NCBI RefSeq assembly: GCF_018688455.1
Contig: NZ_CP061319.1
Location: 1,240,001-1,304,000, forward strand
Direction of reading: 5' to 3'
Source of the DNA: Polynucleobacter sp. AM-7D1
GTDB taxonomy: Bacteria; Pseudomonadota; Gammaproteobacteria; Burkholderiales; Burkholderiaceae
DNA: 64,000 bases
Under the pieces are notes generated by a model. The model searched no databases. It was not told the origin of the DNA and was given only the letters and a program-made list of their open reading frames with translations. Of this stretch, positions 9,477 through 21,851 are shown in pieces; within the stretch, counting starts at the first letter, position 1, and every line of letters begins with the position of its first letter. The translations under genes were made by a program, and so were the position numbers.

Positions 9477-12074
9477 ATGAACAAACCCAGGGCAGCCAGC
9501 AATATTACCGATGCAGCTAGCCTGCGTGCAGCTCGCGAAGTTGCTTACGACGACTTCAGAAAAACACAGGTAGTTGGTAGGTTAACCAAACAACTTACCA
9601 AGATGAGCGATCAAGTACTCACCCATCTCTGGAGTAGCTGCGGCTTAAACAATGAAGCTAGCCTAATTGCCGTTGGCGGTTATGGAAGAAATGCTTTATT
9701 CCCCCATTCTGATATTGATATTCTCATTCTGCTCCCAGCCGAAGAAAAAAAGGCACTCGCTTTATCAAAACAGGTTGAACAGTTTATAGCCAGCTGCTGG
9801 GATATGGGATTAGAGATAGGCTCTTCAGTGCGGAACACTGCGGAATGCATGTCTGAATCCGAGCAAGATGTCACTGTACGCACATCACTCTTAGAAGCAC
9901 GATTTCTGTGTGGCAATAGACAGCTATTTAAAGATTTTGTAAAAGCCTTTGAAGCAGCCATGGATCCAAAGTCATTCTTTCAGGCTAAGCTAGCAGAGCA
10001 AATTCAGCGTCACTACAAATACCAAGATACACCCTACTCTTTAGAACCCAATTGCAAAGAGAGTCCTGGTGGCTTGCGTGACTTACAGGTCATCTCCTGG
10101 GTCAGTAAAGCAGCGCACCTAGGCAATACATTTAAAGATCTTAGCCTTGCTGGTCTAGTTACTCAACGTGAGTTAACTGAACTCAATCGCAACCAGCGTT
10201 TTTTAGAAACTCTGCGTGCCAATCTTCACCTACTAGCTAAACGTAGGCAAGATGTATTGGCCTTTGACTTACAAGCGCCACTTGCTGCAGCCATGGGTAT
10301 CACAGAAGAGTCCTCTAGGCTAGCTAGTGAGGCCATCATGCGCCGCTACTATTGGGCAGCTAAAGCAGTGAATCAATTGAATGACGTACTGCTGCAGAAC
10401 ATTGAAGCACTACTCTTTCCCCAAGAGTCCAAAACAACCCATGCGATTGCCGGTGAAGGCAATGAGTGCTTTATTGAGCGTCAAGGTGTCTTAGATATCA
10501 CCGACCCCCAGTTGTTTCAGAAACACCCAGAACAAATTCTACGTACCTTCTTGGTGTTTGCACAGACAGCTAACGTCAAGAGCTTATCTGCAACGATCTT
10601 TAGAGCGCTATATAACGCGCGTCAGAAGATGGATAGTAAATGGCGCAAAGATCCAGTCAATCGTGCACTCTTTATTGAGATTCTTAAAGAGCCAGAAGGA
10701 GTGAGTCGAGCATTCCAACTCATGAACCGCACCAGCGTACTTGGTCGCTATCTACCCGCCTTCAGAAAAATTGTTGGTCAAATGCAGCATGATTTATTTC
10801 ATGTCTATACGGTTGACCAACACATCTTGATGGTTCTGCGTAATGTGCGTCGCTTTATGGTGGTCGAGCATACGCATGAATTTCCCTTCTGCAGTAGCCT
10901 GATTGCCCACTTTGAAAAACCTTGGCTATTGGTGATTGCCGCCCTCTTTCATGACATTGCTAAAGGACGCGGTGGTGATCACTCTGAACTTGGCAAAGCA
11001 GATATGCGTAGGTTTGCAAAAGATCATGGCCTCGATAAAGCGGATACCGAGTTATTGGTTTGGTTAGTTGCAGAGCACTTGAATATGAGTCAAGTAGCTC
11101 AGAAGCAAGACATCACAGATCCAGAAGTAGTGCAGGCGTTTGCTAAAAAGGTAGGTGATGAGCGCCATCTCACAGCACTATATCTATTAACTGTTGCTGA
11201 TGTCCGCGGAACTAGCCCTAAAGTCTGGAATGCCTGGAAGGGCAAACTATTAGAGGATCTCTATCGCGTCACCTTACGTGTATTGGGTGGTGCAAAACCA
11301 GATGCTTCTTCCGAGCTTGCACAGCATCAAGAAGGATCTCGCGCCAAGCTACGTCTCTATGCAATTGAAGATTCTGCTTATGAGAATTTATGGAAGCGGT
11401 TAGATGTTGCCTTCTTCTTGCGTCAAGATGCGGCGGATATTGCTTGGCTTACACGCCATCTCTACAACAAGGTGGATAGTGAAATTCCTGTAGTACGGGC
11501 CCGCCTCTCTCCGGTTGGCGAAGGCTTGCAAATTGCCGTCTATGTAAAAGACCAGGAAGATCTCTTTGCCAGAATTTGCGCCTACTTTGAGCGCCACGGC
11601 TTCTCGATTTGGGATGCCCGCATTCATACAACGAAGCATGGGTATGCACTGGATACTTTCCAGATCTCTGGTAGTAATTTAGTTGATGAAGGCGGCAGTT
11701 ACCGCGACCTCATTCAGTTAGTTGAATATGAGCTAACAGCTGCATTGCAAAACAATGATCCTTTGCCATCTCCCAGCATGGGAAGACTCTCAAGACAGTC
11801 TCGCACCTTCCCAATCCAACCACGTGTGCACATGATTCCGGATGAACGCGGTCAGTACTATGCACTCTCCCTTTCAGCAAGTGATCGCACCGGACTACTT
11901 TACGCAATCTCTAGAGTCTTGGCTAAGCACCAAGTCTCATTGCACACTGCGCGTATCAATACCTTGGGCGAGCGCGTAGAAGACGTATTCCTATTGGATG
12001 CAGCTAACTTGAGCAAGAATCCAAAACTACAAATCCTGCTAGAGACAGACTTGCTAGAGGCATTAGGAGCTTAA
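9477..12074 (+). CDS. glnD: Bifunctional uridylyltransferase/uridylyl-removing enzyme GlnD
   Basis: Senses glutamine and modifies PII proteins, setting nitrogen assimilation. Domain order: nucleotidyltransferase with GGYGR at 67-71 and HSDID at 77-81; a helical linker; an HD hydrolase domain (ALFHDIAKGRGGDHSELG, about 490-510); and two C-terminal ACT domains (about 680-760 and 790-865, for example DRTGLLYAISRVLAKHQVS). The length of 865 residues is normal. It probably shares a transcript with map. Confidence 0.97.
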   Translation: MNKPRAASNITDAASLRAAREVAYDDFRKTQVVGRLTKQLTKMSDQVLTHLWSSCGLNNEASLIAVGGYGRNALFPHSDIDILILLPAEEKKALALSKQVEQFIASCWDMGLEIGSSVRNTAECMSESEQDVTVRTSLLEARFLCGNRQLFKDFVKAFEAAMDPKSFFQAKLAEQIQRHYKYQDTPYSLEPNCKESPGGLRDLQVISWVSKAAHLGNTFKDLSLAGLVTQRELTELNRNQRFLETLRANLHLLAKRRQDVLAFDLQAPLAAAMGITEESSRLASEAIMRRYYWAAKAVNQLNDVLLQNIEALLFPQESKTTHAIAGEGNECFIERQGVLDITDPQLFQKHPEQILRTFLVFAQTANVKSLSATIFRALYNARQKMDSKWRKDPVNRALFIEILKEPEGVSRAFQLMNRTSVLGRYLPAFRKIVGQMQHDLFHVYTVDQHILMVLRNVRRFMVVEHTHEFPFCSSLIAHFEKPWLLVIAALFHDIAKGRGGDHSELGKADMRRFAKDHGLDKADTELLVWLVAEHLNMSQVAQKQDITDPEVVQAFAKKVGDERHLTALYLLTVADVRGTSPKVWNAWKGKLLEDLYRVTLRVLGGAKPDASSELAQHQEGSRAKLRLYAIEDSAYENLWKRLDVAFFLRQDAADIAWLTRHLYNKVDSEIPVVRARLSPVGEGLQIAVYVKDQEDLFARICAYFERHGFSIWDARIHTTKHGYALDTFQISGSNLVDEGGSYRDLIQLVEYELTAALQNNDPLPSPSMGRLSRQSRTFPIQPRVHMIPDERGQYYALSLSASDRTGLLYAISRVLAKHQVSLHTARINTLGERVEDVFLLDAANLSKNPKLQILLETDLLEALGA

Positions 12075-12171
12075 TTAGCTTTACCTAGCCGTACTGACTT
12101 ACAAGCAGTTTTAATGCAAGAAATCTCAAAGAGAATATTGAATCCCAGTCACAAGAAGAAAAGGGGTTCTA

Positions 12172-12798
12172 TTACATATTTTTTAAAATTTCTGCCTTCT
12201 TCTTGGCATATTCTTGATTCGTAATTAAGCCTTTTTGTAGCATTAAATTTAACTCTTCTAATGTTTTTAACGCATTGGAATTCTTTGCGCTTGCATCGGA
12301 AGAAACGCCTGTAGTGTTGCTAGATTTAACAGGACTAACTTGAGGGGCTGGGGCTGGGGCTTGAGTTGGGACAGGAGTAGGTTGCTCACCAGTTTCATTG
12401 GGGGTATTTGGTTGATAAGGAGCGGGAGGGCAATTACGATCTACGCCCATTTGCTGTAAACGATCATATCTCGCTTTAGCCGCACGCTCTTCTATGGTTG
12501 GCGTATCACCTATGTTCATAAAAAACCAGGGAATCCCAAGAGTAAAAATTCCAGCTACCCCCAGTGCAGCGTTGGTACCGGTCTGCCGATTTTTATCCCC
12601 GTTCGCCTGCAGTTGTGCAGTAATCATTTGCTGCATTTCATTCGCAATAGCATCACAACTCAAAGTACTATCTCCAGCTTGAGCAACAGGAACAGTAATG
12701 GGAACGGTGGTGGTGCAACCCACAGAAATTAGTGAAATGGCTACTATGCTCACTGTAATCTTTTTAATCACTCCCTGCTTTCGTGATATTTGTTGCAC
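12172..12798 (-). CDS. Lipoprotein with C-terminal SHOCT-like motif
   Basis: A 208-residue protein with a lipoprotein signal: basic N-terminus, hydrophobic stretch, and lipobox ISVGC with the acylated Cys near residue 28. A Gly/Ala-rich hydrophobic segment (ALGVAGIFTLGIPWFF, about residues 75-95) could insert in a membrane. It is followed by a Pro/Thr-rich linker and a C-terminal LEELNLMLQKGLITNQEYAK motif that matches the SHOCT short C-terminal domain pattern. The function is unknown. It is a monocistronic unit convergent with glnD. Confidence 0.8.
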   Translation of the reverse strand: MQQISRKQGVIKKITVSIVAISLISVGCTTTVPITVPVAQAGDSTLSCDAIANEMQQMITAQLQANGDKNRQTGTNAALGVAGIFTLGIPWFFMNIGDTPTIEERAAKARYDRLQQMGVDRNCPPAPYQPNTPNETGEQPTPVPTQAPAPAPQVSPVKSSNTTGVSSDASAKNSNALKTLEELNLMLQKGLITNQEYAKKKAEILKNM

Positions 12799-13028
12799 TT
12801 AACATTGCCAAAACTATTTCGCAACATTTAATGGATTTTTAACTCTTGGAAAATTTCATAATTATTTGGAATTTATCATACAAATTCACCACCCGCCTTT
12901 GTTTACGTCTATAGAGAATTAGTATTGTTGTGGTAGACCCAAGATTCAGAATAAAAATTGCTATAAATTAGTTTGAATTGCTTTGCAATTAAACAGATTC
13001 CTCATCTTCCTATCCAGGAGTGGAGAAC

Positions 13029-15053
<2,025 letters not shown>

Positions 15054-16130
15054 TTAGCTAAAAAGTCTACTAGCAGCAGAAGATCCGGCAGGAACACCGC
15101 TTCTCTCAAGGTTCTCGTATAAACCATCAAGATGCTGACGAATGCTTTGAATTGAGATATCAGACAGGTTAATTCCATTGTCATCCACCAAGCGTCCATG
15201 AGCGGCTTGTGCAATTTCAAGGCCCTCTGAAAGCATGCGCTCGAATGGTTTCTCTTCAAACGAAATTAAAGGTAATTCTAGGAGCAAAGTCAGCTGCGGC
15301 ACTGGCTGCCCAGGATTCAGATCAGTGGTACTGAAAATAGGCGCTCGATTACTAAAGTAATCGTAAGTCCGGCCACTACGTGACAAGATGAACCCGCGTT
15401 GATTCATGAGTGAATCCAGCTTAGTCCAAGCGCACGCTTCATCGAATAGCACATTGATACTCAATTGAATATCGCTTTCTGCTGCCATGGCATCCAAATC
15501 TTTTGCCTTCTCTAGCATCGTACTAACACTTGGCATATCAATTTGAGCACCTAGCGTTAACGCTAGTGCTTGAGCTCTGGAGCAAAAATCAGACAGCTCT
15601 AGTACACCTATTGGTCCACGACGACTTGCTAACTGAATAGCCAACTGAAGCTCTGAATAGGAGGAGTCCGACTCAAGCAAGCCCCACCCCTCAGAAGAAT
15701 TCAGATCGACGTTTAAACCTTCACACATCCAGCGAGCTGAAGATGGAGTAGACAAATCATCCCAAGAAATCATTTCTTTCAGAATTTCTGATCCAGTAAT
15801 CGGTTGAGAGAAGCGAATAGTAATGACACAATCAATTCTTGGATCAATAGAAAAGCTGGCCGAGTCAGCCTTCACTGGCAAGCTTACTTCTTTAAAAGTT
15901 GGCTCAAGCTGCTCGCCTGTAATTGGATCAGCAAAGCCAGCTCCAAAAGTAGGTTCACGTGCAACACGCTCAGCAAGGTAATCCTCTGCTTCAGCCCTTG
16001 CTTTACGGAGTGCGCGCGCATACTTTACATTCAGAATAGCTACTGCAATCAGAATCAATAGGCCAATAACAGCCAAAGCAAACTGCAAGTCAGACAAACC
16101 CAGCGTTGTCATGAGTTGCTCTAGATTCAC
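15054..16130 (-). CDS. zipA: ZipA-like cell division protein
   Basis: An N-terminal membrane anchor (LQFALAVIGLLILIAVAIL, about residues 16-34) is followed by a charged linker. A C-terminal region of about 130 residues, near 190-340, resembles the ZipA FtsZ-binding domain, which tethers FtsZ polymers to the membrane. Sequence similarity in this family is low, and position carries part of the call: smc-zipA-ligA is the standard Burkholderiales order. It has 358 residues. Confidence 0.75.
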   Translation of the reverse strand: MNLEQLMTTLGLSDLQFALAVIGLLILIAVAILNVKYARALRKARAEAEDYLAERVAREPTFGAGFADPITGEQLEPTFKEVSLPVKADSASFSIDPRIDCVITIRFSQPITGSEILKEMISWDDLSTPSSARWMCEGLNVDLNSSEGWGLLESDSSYSELQLAIQLASRRGPIGVLELSDFCSRAQALALTLGAQIDMPSVSTMLEKAKDLDAMAAESDIQLSINVLFDEACAWTKLDSLMNQRGFILSRSGRTYDYFSNRAPIFSTTDLNPGQPVPQLTLLLELPLISFEEKPFERMLSEGLEIAQAAHGRLVDDNGINLSDISIQSIRQHLDGLYENLERSGVPAGSSAASRLFS

Positions 16131-19100
16131 TTAAGCTGCCTCCACCATAGAAACTGCAGAAGAAATATCCACCGCCACGATACGCGATACGCCCTGCTCT
16201 TGCATGGTGACACCAATCAACTGATGCGCGATTTCCATAGTGATCTTGTTATGTGAGATGAATACAAATTGAGTCTTGCTAGACATTTTGGCAACCATCT
16301 GGGCATAACGCAAGGTGTTCGCGTCATCCAATGGGGCATCAACCTCATCGAGCAAGCAGAATGGGGCTGGATTGAGAAGGAATAATGAGAAGACTAGGGC
16401 AATTGCGGTTAAGGCCTTTTCACCACCAGAGAGTAAATAGATTGAACTATTTTTCTTGCCGGGAGGCTGAGCCATAACCTGTACGCCTGCATCCAAGATT
16501 TCTTCACCAGTCATCACCAACTCTGCATGACCGCCACCGAAGAGCTCAGGGAACAGTTTTCCAAAATGGGTATTTACTTGGTCAAAAGTGCCTTGTAATA
16601 GATCACGGGTTTCTGCATCAATCTTCGCAATAGCATCAGTCAATGTCTGCATCGCTTCGTTTAAGTCAGCCGATTGAGCATCTAGGAACTGCTTACGCTC
16701 ACGTGAGCTAGAAAGCTCATCTAAGGCAGCCATATTCACTGGGCCTAGAGATTGAATTTCTGTATTCAGACGATTCACTTCGGTTTGCAAAGCTCCAACC
16801 TTGAGGTCGGGACTAAAGCTAGCTTCCAATGCAGTGAGGTCTGCTTCGGCATCTGAAAGCAAGGTTGCAAACTGTTCAAAGTTCAAGCGAGCAGCCTGTT
16901 CACGCAACTGTAAATCCACCACCTTGTCGCGCATTGGCTGAAGACTGCGCTCAATCTGTAAGCGCACTTCATCCGCTTCACGTAGTTGATGTAATAAAGC
17001 GTCTTGTTCAGTACGGGCATTTGCCAGTGCAGCCTCACGAGCACTCCGTGCCAACAATAAGCCCTGCAATTTATCTTGGGCTTCTTCATCGCTGAGAGTT
17101 TCAAGTTCTTGCTCAGAGCTAGCTTGCTTATCCTGAATCTCCATAATCTGGACACGCGCTGTACTTTGATCACGCTGCAAATCCGCAATACGCTGCTGCA
17201 AAGATCGGGTTGCAAACGCTGCTTCTTGAGCTGACATCTCAGATGAACGCAAGGATTCACGAAGACGATCACGTTCTTGAGTGGCTAACTCAAGCTTCTC
17301 CTGAGCAATCGCCAGATTTTCTTGTAAGCCTTGTTTAGATTCTTCAGACTGCGCGAGCTCTTCTGCTGATTGCTCTTGAGTTTGAGTGAGCTGCTCCATT
17401 TGCTGGCGCAACTCGCTTAACTCACTCTGAATTTGCTCAGCGCGCTGGCTGTACTTTTCTTCAGCTTGAGTTAACTGCATTCTTTCCACTTCAAAGCCAT
17501 GCACTTCTTGTACAGCTTGTTCTGCAGCAATACGAGTTTGCTCAGCAGTTTGATGGGCAGCCTGATAATTAGAGACGCATTGATCCAACTCACCTTGCAA
17601 CTCACTCTGAATTAACTTTTGTGCACGCAATTGCTTTTCGAGACCTTCCATCTCTTGAGCACGCGCCAACATACCAGCCTGCTCAGAGTCTGCAGCATAT
17701 AACTGCACACCCACACGGCTCACCAAATGGCCTTGTTGGGTGACGAAAGCGCCTCCTGCTGGCAACTTCTCGCGACGATGCAGTGCATCTTCCAAGCTAT
17801 TAGCAATGTAGATGTTATCTAACCACTCTTGCAATACGCCTGCAACACGCGGTGCGCCTGCGCTCTGAACTCGAGTCAATAGTGGCGTGAAATCCGCCGG
17901 CACAGTAGTGTGCGCAGGAGAGATGTCTTCTGTTAACAAAATAGCCAAACGACTTGGGGGAGCATCATTGGCTAAAGCTAGAGTTTCTTGGACACTCTTC
18001 GCCGTTACCGCAGCCAAGCGTTCACGTAATACGGATTCCAAAGCAGCTTCCCAACCACTCTCCACCTTGAGCTCTTGCCAAAGACGCTTGCTCTCTTTTA
18101 AGCCTTTGCTCTCGAGCCATGGGCCAATCTTGCCCTGTGCTTGAACGCTGGCTTGCAATGCAGTCAGCGCAGTTAATTTAGCTTCAGTTTGAGCCAATTC
18201 TTGGTTGGCTGATTGAATCTGCTGTTGTGCAGTATTACGAGCCTCATCAGCAGCAGGAACGCGCTGTTGTGCTTCGCCGGCTTTTTGTCTTGCTTCATCA
18301 ACTTTTCGCTGAGCCATTGCATGACGATCAATTGCCATTTGTAATGCTTCAGCATCTGGTCTACGCATGCCAGCAAGTTCAGCCTCAAGACGACTATCGC
18401 GCCCTTTGAGCTCTTCTACTTGAGTGGTAATTGCTTTAACGCGTTCACCTAGACTTGCCAAGCGCTGATCGATGGTTGCCAAGCTCTCGCGGGCATCATT
18501 GAGTTCTCGTGAATAGACTTGATAGGATTCTTCGCGAGCTGGCATCTGCTCTTGTAAGCCAGATAATTCCGCTATTAATGTTTGCTCTTTTTCTGCAGCC
18601 AGGCTGAGCTCTTGCTCGGCAGTGCGTTGAGCTTGTGCAGCATCTGTTTCTTGCACAGTCCAGCGCTGTAGTTGAGCTAGTAAATCTTGAGATTGCTGCT
18701 GTAGACGCTGACGCGCTTCTTGCACGTAACGAATCTGTGACTCTACTTGGCTGACATCAGCATTGGTTTGATACAAGTCACCTTGCGCTTGAGAAACCTT
18801 ATCTTGTAATGCGTACTGTTCGGTGCGCATGGTCTCGAGCTCAGTTTCAGCATGACGCATTTTTGCAGTCTGCTCTTCTAAATTCACCTGAGTATCACGA
18901 ATGCCATTGGCATGACGCTCCTGCTCTTTACCAGCCTCTGTTTGACGCACGAACCAGAGTAACTGTTGCTGAGATTTCATCTCTGCTGAAAGTTCAGCAT
19001 GACGCTCAGCTACTGTAGCCTGCTTTTCTAAACGCGTGAGTTGTTGATCGAGCTCACGCAGGATGTCTTCTACGCGTACTAAATTTTCCTTAGTGTCTTC

Positions 19101-19652
19101 AAGTCGAGAGGCGGTTTCTTTACGACGCTCTTTGTATTTAGATACGCCTGCAGCCTCTTCCAAGAAAACACGCAGTTCTTCTGGCTTTGCTTCCAAGATG
19201 CGGTTGATGGTGCCCTGCCCAATAATCGCGTAGCCTCTTGGTCCCATGCCCGTGCCCAAGAAAATATCTTGAATGTCTTTACGACGGACAACTTGATTGT
19301 TGACGTAGTAGCTGGAGTTGCCATCACGAGTTAAGACGCGTTTCACGCCCAGCTCAGTAAATGCACTCCATTGCCCTTGTGCGCGACCATCTGAATTGTC
19401 AAAAATGAGTTCTACACTGGCACGACCAGAAGGTTTACGCAAACCAGAGCCATTAAAAATAACGTCCTGCATGGATTCACCACGCAACTCACTGGCTCGG
19501 GACTCCCCCAAAACCCAGCGTACTGCATCAATAATGTTCGACTTTCCGCAACCATTAGGACCCACAACGCCGATCAATTGACCTGGCATTTCAAATTGAG
19601 TCGGATCGACAAATGACTTAAAGCCGGAAAGTTTGATGGATTTCAGTTGCAC
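16131..19652 (-). CDS. smc: Chromosome segregation protein SMC
   Basis: Condensin ATPase. Walker A is GPNGCGKSN at residues 31-39. Long Gln/Glu-rich coiled coils flank a hinge near residues 510-640. The C-terminal head carries the ABC signature LLSGGEKALTAIALVFSLFL and Walker B CLLDEVDAPLDD. At 1173 residues it is typical. First gene of an smc-zipA-ligA transcript that probably starts in the gap shared with dapD. Confidence 0.98.
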   Translation of the reverse strand: MQLKSIKLSGFKSFVDPTQFEMPGQLIGVVGPNGCGKSNIIDAVRWVLGESRASELRGESMQDVIFNGSGLRKPSGRASVELIFDNSDGRAQGQWSAFTELGVKRVLTRDGNSSYYVNNQVVRRKDIQDIFLGTGMGPRGYAIIGQGTINRILEAKPEELRVFLEEAAGVSKYKERRKETASRLEDTKENLVRVEDILRELDQQLTRLEKQATVAERHAELSAEMKSQQQLLWFVRQTEAGKEQERHANGIRDTQVNLEEQTAKMRHAETELETMRTEQYALQDKVSQAQGDLYQTNADVSQVESQIRYVQEARQRLQQQSQDLLAQLQRWTVQETDAAQAQRTAEQELSLAAEKEQTLIAELSGLQEQMPAREESYQVYSRELNDARESLATIDQRLASLGERVKAITTQVEELKGRDSRLEAELAGMRRPDAEALQMAIDRHAMAQRKVDEARQKAGEAQQRVPAADEARNTAQQQIQSANQELAQTEAKLTALTALQASVQAQGKIGPWLESKGLKESKRLWQELKVESGWEAALESVLRERLAAVTAKSVQETLALANDAPPSRLAILLTEDISPAHTTVPADFTPLLTRVQSAGAPRVAGVLQEWLDNIYIANSLEDALHRREKLPAGGAFVTQQGHLVSRVGVQLYAADSEQAGMLARAQEMEGLEKQLRAQKLIQSELQGELDQCVSNYQAAHQTAEQTRIAAEQAVQEVHGFEVERMQLTQAEEKYSQRAEQIQSELSELRQQMEQLTQTQEQSAEELAQSEESKQGLQENLAIAQEKLELATQERDRLRESLRSSEMSAQEAAFATRSLQQRIADLQRDQSTARVQIMEIQDKQASSEQELETLSDEEAQDKLQGLLLARSAREAALANARTEQDALLHQLREADEVRLQIERSLQPMRDKVVDLQLREQAARLNFEQFATLLSDAEADLTALEASFSPDLKVGALQTEVNRLNTEIQSLGPVNMAALDELSSSRERKQFLDAQSADLNEAMQTLTDAIAKIDAETRDLLQGTFDQVNTHFGKLFPELFGGGHAELVMTGEEILDAGVQVMAQPPGKKNSSIYLLSGGEKALTAIALVFSLFLLNPAPFCLLDEVDAPLDDANTLRYAQMVAKMSSKTQFVFISHNKITMEIAHQLIGVTMQEQGVSRIVAVDISSAVSMVEAA

Positions 19653-19748
19653 GGCGCACTTTGCAGGGAAAAAGGGGGTTTAAATAAGGGGGTAAAAATT
19701 ATTACTTAAGTGGGAAGATGATAGCAAGCTTAGGTCTACCTACACGGC

Positions 19749-19797
19749 TTTTTGCCCCACCGATATAATGATTAATCTACTTCCAGGGGCAAAACCC
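19749..19797 (+). promoter_or_regulatory. Probable dapD promoter flanked by an inverted repeat
   Basis: A perfect TATAAT lies at 19764-19769. It is bracketed by TTTTGCCCC (19750-19758) and GGGGCAAAA (19786-19794), a 9-bp inverted repeat. No convincing -35 box is seen. The dyad could be an operator or form a transcript hairpin; both are inference. Confidence 0.4.
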
Positions 19798-19826
19798 CTT
19801 AACAATCTGATAGTTAACTAAAAAGC

Positions 19827-20654
19827 ATGAGCCAATCACCACAAAGCATCATCGAACAAGCCTGGGAAAACCGCGCAAACCTGTCCCCTGAGGCCGTTTC
19901 TGGAGAAATCCGTAATGCCGTCAATGCGGTCCTAGAGGGCCTCAATACAGGCAGTATTCGCGTAGCGGAGCGCCGTAGCGTTGGCAAATGGGAGGTAAAC
20001 CAGTGGGTGAAAAAGGCAGTTTTGCTCTCTTTCCGCCTAGAAGACAATAAACCCATGGGTGCTGGTGGCTATACCCAGTTCTACGACAAGGTTCCTAGCA
20101 AGTTTGAGCACTACACCGCTGAAGACTTCGCCAATGGCGGTTTCCGTGTAGTTCCTCCTGCAATGGCTCGTCGTGGCTCATTTATTGGTAAAAATGCCGT
20201 TTTAATGCCTTCCTACGTCAATATTGGCGCTTATGTCGGTGAAGGCACCATGGTGGATACCTGGGCAACAGTAGGTTCATGCGCCCAAATCGGTAAAAAC
20301 GTTCATCTTTCTGGCGGCGTTGGCATTGGCGGTGTTTTAGAGCCGATCCAAGCTGGTCCAGTGATTATTGAAGATAACTGCTTTATCGGCGCCCGCTCAG
20401 AGGTGGTTGAAGGTGTGGTGATTGAAGAAAACGCCGTGCTCTCTATGGGCGTTTATATTGGTCAAAGCACCAAGATCTACGACCGTGAAACTGGAGAAAT
20501 CCATTATGGCCGTGTCCCAGCAGGCTCTGTTGTGGTGCCAGGCTCCCTTCCTTCTGCTTGCGGCAAGTACAGCCTGTACGCTGCGATCATTGTGAAAAAG
20601 GTAGACGCTCAAACTAGAGCAAAAACTGCCATTAATGAACTATTACGTGATTAA
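19827..20654 (+). CDS. dapD: 2,3,4,5-tetrahydropyridine-2,6-dicarboxylate N-succinyltransferase
   Basis: Succinylates tetrahydrodipicolinate in the lysine/meso-DAP pathway. Residues about 100-215 show left-handed beta-helix hexapeptide repeats (for example [20 protein letters not shown]). [14 protein letters not shown] and [12 protein letters not shown] are typical of DapD. It has 275 residues. It lies 9 bp before dapE, which removes the succinyl group two steps later. Confidence 0.98.
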   Translation: MSQSPQSIIEQAWENRANLSPEAVSGEIRNAVNAVLEGLNTGSIRVAERRSVGKWEVNQWVKKAVLLSFRLEDNKPMGAGGYTQFYDKVPSKFEHYTAEDFANGGFRVVPPAMARRGSFIGKNAVLMPSYVNIGAYVGEGTMVDTWATVGSCAQIGKNVHLSGGVGIGGVLEPIQAGPVIIEDNCFIGARSEVVEGVVIEENAVLSMGVYIGQSTKIYDRETGEIHYGRVPAGSVVVPGSLPSACGKYSLYAAIIVKKVDAQTRAKTAINELLRD

Positions 20655-20663
20655 TCTAGATCT

Positions 20664-21815
20664 ATGAGCGCTACCCTTGAGTTAACTGAAGCTCTTATCT
20701 CCTGCCGCTCGGTAACACCAGCGGACGGAGGCTGTCAGGATCTCATAGCCCACCGCCTTCAAGCAATTGGCTTTCACACTGAGAGCGTGATCAGTGGTCC
20801 TGAGAATTTCCAGGTCACCAATCTTTGGGCAATCAAAAAAGGTACATCAGGCGATCAAGGCGAAGTTTTGATGTTTGCCGGCCATACCGACGTGGTGCCA
20901 ACCGGCCCATTGGAAAAGTGGACTAATGATCCATTTACTCCAACTATTCGGGATGGCATGCTTTATGGTCGTGGCGCTGCCGATATGAAGACCTCACTGG
21001 CAGCCTTTGTAGTTGCTACAGAAGAATTTGTCATCACTCACCCCAATCACAAAGGCTCCATTGCTTTTTTGATTACCAGTGATGAAGAAGGTCCAGCAAA
21101 CGATGGCACCGTCATCATGTGCGAGCGTTTGCAAAAGCATGGTCAACGTTTGGATTACTGCGTGATTGGTGAGCCAACCTCAGTAGATAAATTAGGCGAC
21201 ATGATTAAAAATGGTCGTCGTGGCTCGCTCTCAGGCAAGCTTCGAGTCAAGGGTATTCAGGCGCACATTGCCTATCCTCACCTCGGTAAAAATCCAATTC
21301 ACATTTCAGCACCCGCAATTCAAGCGTTGGTAGAAACTGAGTGGGATAAAGGTAATCAGTATTTTCAGCCAACCAGCTTCCAGATTTCCAATATTCATGC
21401 TGGCACCGGTGCCAACAATGTCATTCCTAGCGAGCTAGCTGTAGATTTCAACTTCCGCTTTTCCACTGAAAGTAAGCCAGAAGAATTACGCAGTCGTCTA
21501 GAAGGAATACTTGCTGCCGCAGGTCTCGACTTTGAAATTGACTGGGTGTTGGGTGGCAGTCCATTTATTACTGGCGATGGTGCCCTTGCTGGCGCCCTCC
21601 GCAAAGCCATCAAAGGCGAAACCAAAATCGATACTGAACTCTCTACTACTGGCGGTACCAGTGATGGGCGCTTCATTGCCAAGATCTGCAAAGAGGTAGT
21701 CGAGTTTGGCCCGATTAATGCGACGAGTCACAAAATTGATGAGTGTGTGAATGTGGATGATGTTGTACCACTCAAAAATATTTTCCGTAAGACTCTCGAA
21801 CAACTCGTTGCTTAA
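20664..21815 (+). CDS. dapE: Succinyl-diaminopimelate desuccinylase
   Basis: Zinc M20 peptidase releasing LL-diaminopimelate. Metal and catalytic motifs: [27 protein letters not shown] and [14 protein letters not shown]-terminal [11 protein letters not shown] and the His in NATSHKIDE complete the site. It has 383 residues. It forms an operon with dapD. Confidence 0.98.
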   Translation: MSATLELTEALISCRSVTPADGGCQDLIAHRLQAIGFHTESVISGPENFQVTNLWAIKKGTSGDQGEVLMFAGHTDVVPTGPLEKWTNDPFTPTIRDGMLYGRGAADMKTSLAAFVVATEEFVITHPNHKGSIAFLITSDEEGPANDGTVIMCERLQKHGQRLDYCVIGEPTSVDKLGDMIKNGRRGSLSGKLRVKGIQAHIAYPHLGKNPIHISAPAIQALVETEWDKGNQYFQPTSFQISNIHAGTGANNVIPSELAVDFNFRFSTESKPEELRSRLEGILAAAGLDFEIDWVLGGSPFITGDGALAGALRKAIKGETKIDTELSTTGGTSDGRFIAKICKEVVEFGPINATSHKIDECVNVDDVVPLKNIFRKTLEQLVA

Positions 21816-21851
21816 ACGTATTCAGCCAATTAATTCCGATACAAATTCCTA

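Noticed and set aside
12961-13028. AATTGC/GCAATT hairpin downstream of ligA
   Set aside because: Short stem without a T-run on the minus strand, so a terminator is not supported.
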